From: a virus
Virus record (IMG/VR): IMGVR_UViG_3300017758_000070
Coordinates: 1 to 30,667 of that record
Direction: 5' to 3' (one strand)
DNA: 30,667 nt
Notes under the pieces: model-generated
The model's database searches: none
What the model saw: the letters and a program-made list of their open reading frames with translations, nothing else
Told to the model about the DNA's origin: nothing
In this document: piece after piece, positions 30,656-30,667 of the stretch
Layout of the letters: every line of letters starts with the position of its first letter
How positions within the stretch are numbered: the first letter of the stretch is position 1
Made by a program: the position numbers and the translations under genes

Positions 30656-30667
30656 ATGAAAAAAAAG
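30656..30667 (+). CDS. Start of an unidentified + strand gene (cut by window edge)
   Basis: The ATG at 30656-30658 follows an AAAGGA (30642-30647) at good spacing and lies about 37 bases past the early promoter start point; only MKKK is visible. An in-frame ATG at 30620 sits at the transcription start and lacks a binding site, so I prefer the later one. Confidence 0.6.

Noticed and set aside
1-30667. tRNA genes, CRISPR arrays, insertion sequences, integrase or attachment sites
   Set aside because: None was seen; coding density is nearly complete and gaps are too short for such elements.

Overview
The window reads as part of the virion-morphogenesis region of an AT-rich, marine T4-like myovirus, of the kind that infects Pelagibacter (SAR11) or picocyanobacteria. 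The basis is a set of recognisable T4 late proteins (gp25, gp6, gp7, gp8, gp13, gp14, gp15, gp16, gp17), T4-type late promoter boxes (TATAAATA) before minus-strand genes, and several structural families that I know mainly from cyanophages and pelagiphages: DUF4815, C1q-like fibre proteins, and short C-terminal IALG fibre proteins. The strongly AT-biased codons favour a low-GC host, but the host is inference. Almost everything is on the minus strand, so transcription runs from high to low coordinates, with tight packing and many TAATG stop/start overlaps.

In the direction of transcription: (i) 30.66-29.77 kb is a divergent boundary. A near-consensus sigma70-type promoter points right (+ strand) into a gene cut by the window edge. 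To its left lie a small lipoprotein, a Cys-rich mini-protein and two small basic proteins. (ii) 29.77-24.58 kb is the baseplate block: PAAR spike tip, gp25, gp6 and gp7. (iii) 24.56-17.83 kb is fibre cassette 1: a tiny gene, an IALG fibre, a short beta protein, then two versions of a repeating module (MSYIG/DGST protein, C1q-like protein or proteins, MAL(S/T) fibre, tail-assembly-chaperone-like protein). (iv) 17.80-10.05 kb holds the gp8 baseplate wedge homologue and a 2092-residue DUF4815 virion protein. (v) 10.04-3.57 kb is fibre cassette 2: a coiled-coil protein, another IALG fibre, a short beta protein, a DGST protein, an Ig plus polyglycine adhesin, an unrecognised 232-residue protein, a BppU-like protein and two fibre-like proteins. 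(vi) 3.54-0 kb holds neck gp13 and gp14, tail completion gp15, and terminase gp16 and gp17 (gp17 cut by the left edge), with a small ParB-like gene wedged between the two terminase subunits.

The order 6-7-8-13-14-15-16-17 is the same as in T4. The T4 interval that would hold 9-10-11-12-wac is filled by DUF4815 and cassette 2, and cassette 1 is inserted between 7 and 8. The most interesting structure is therefore a host-recognition region built by repeated duplication, splitting and fusion of a few modules. No rRNA, tRNA, CRISPR, transposon or convincing factor-independent terminator was seen, and no gene-free stretch exceeds about 105 bases.
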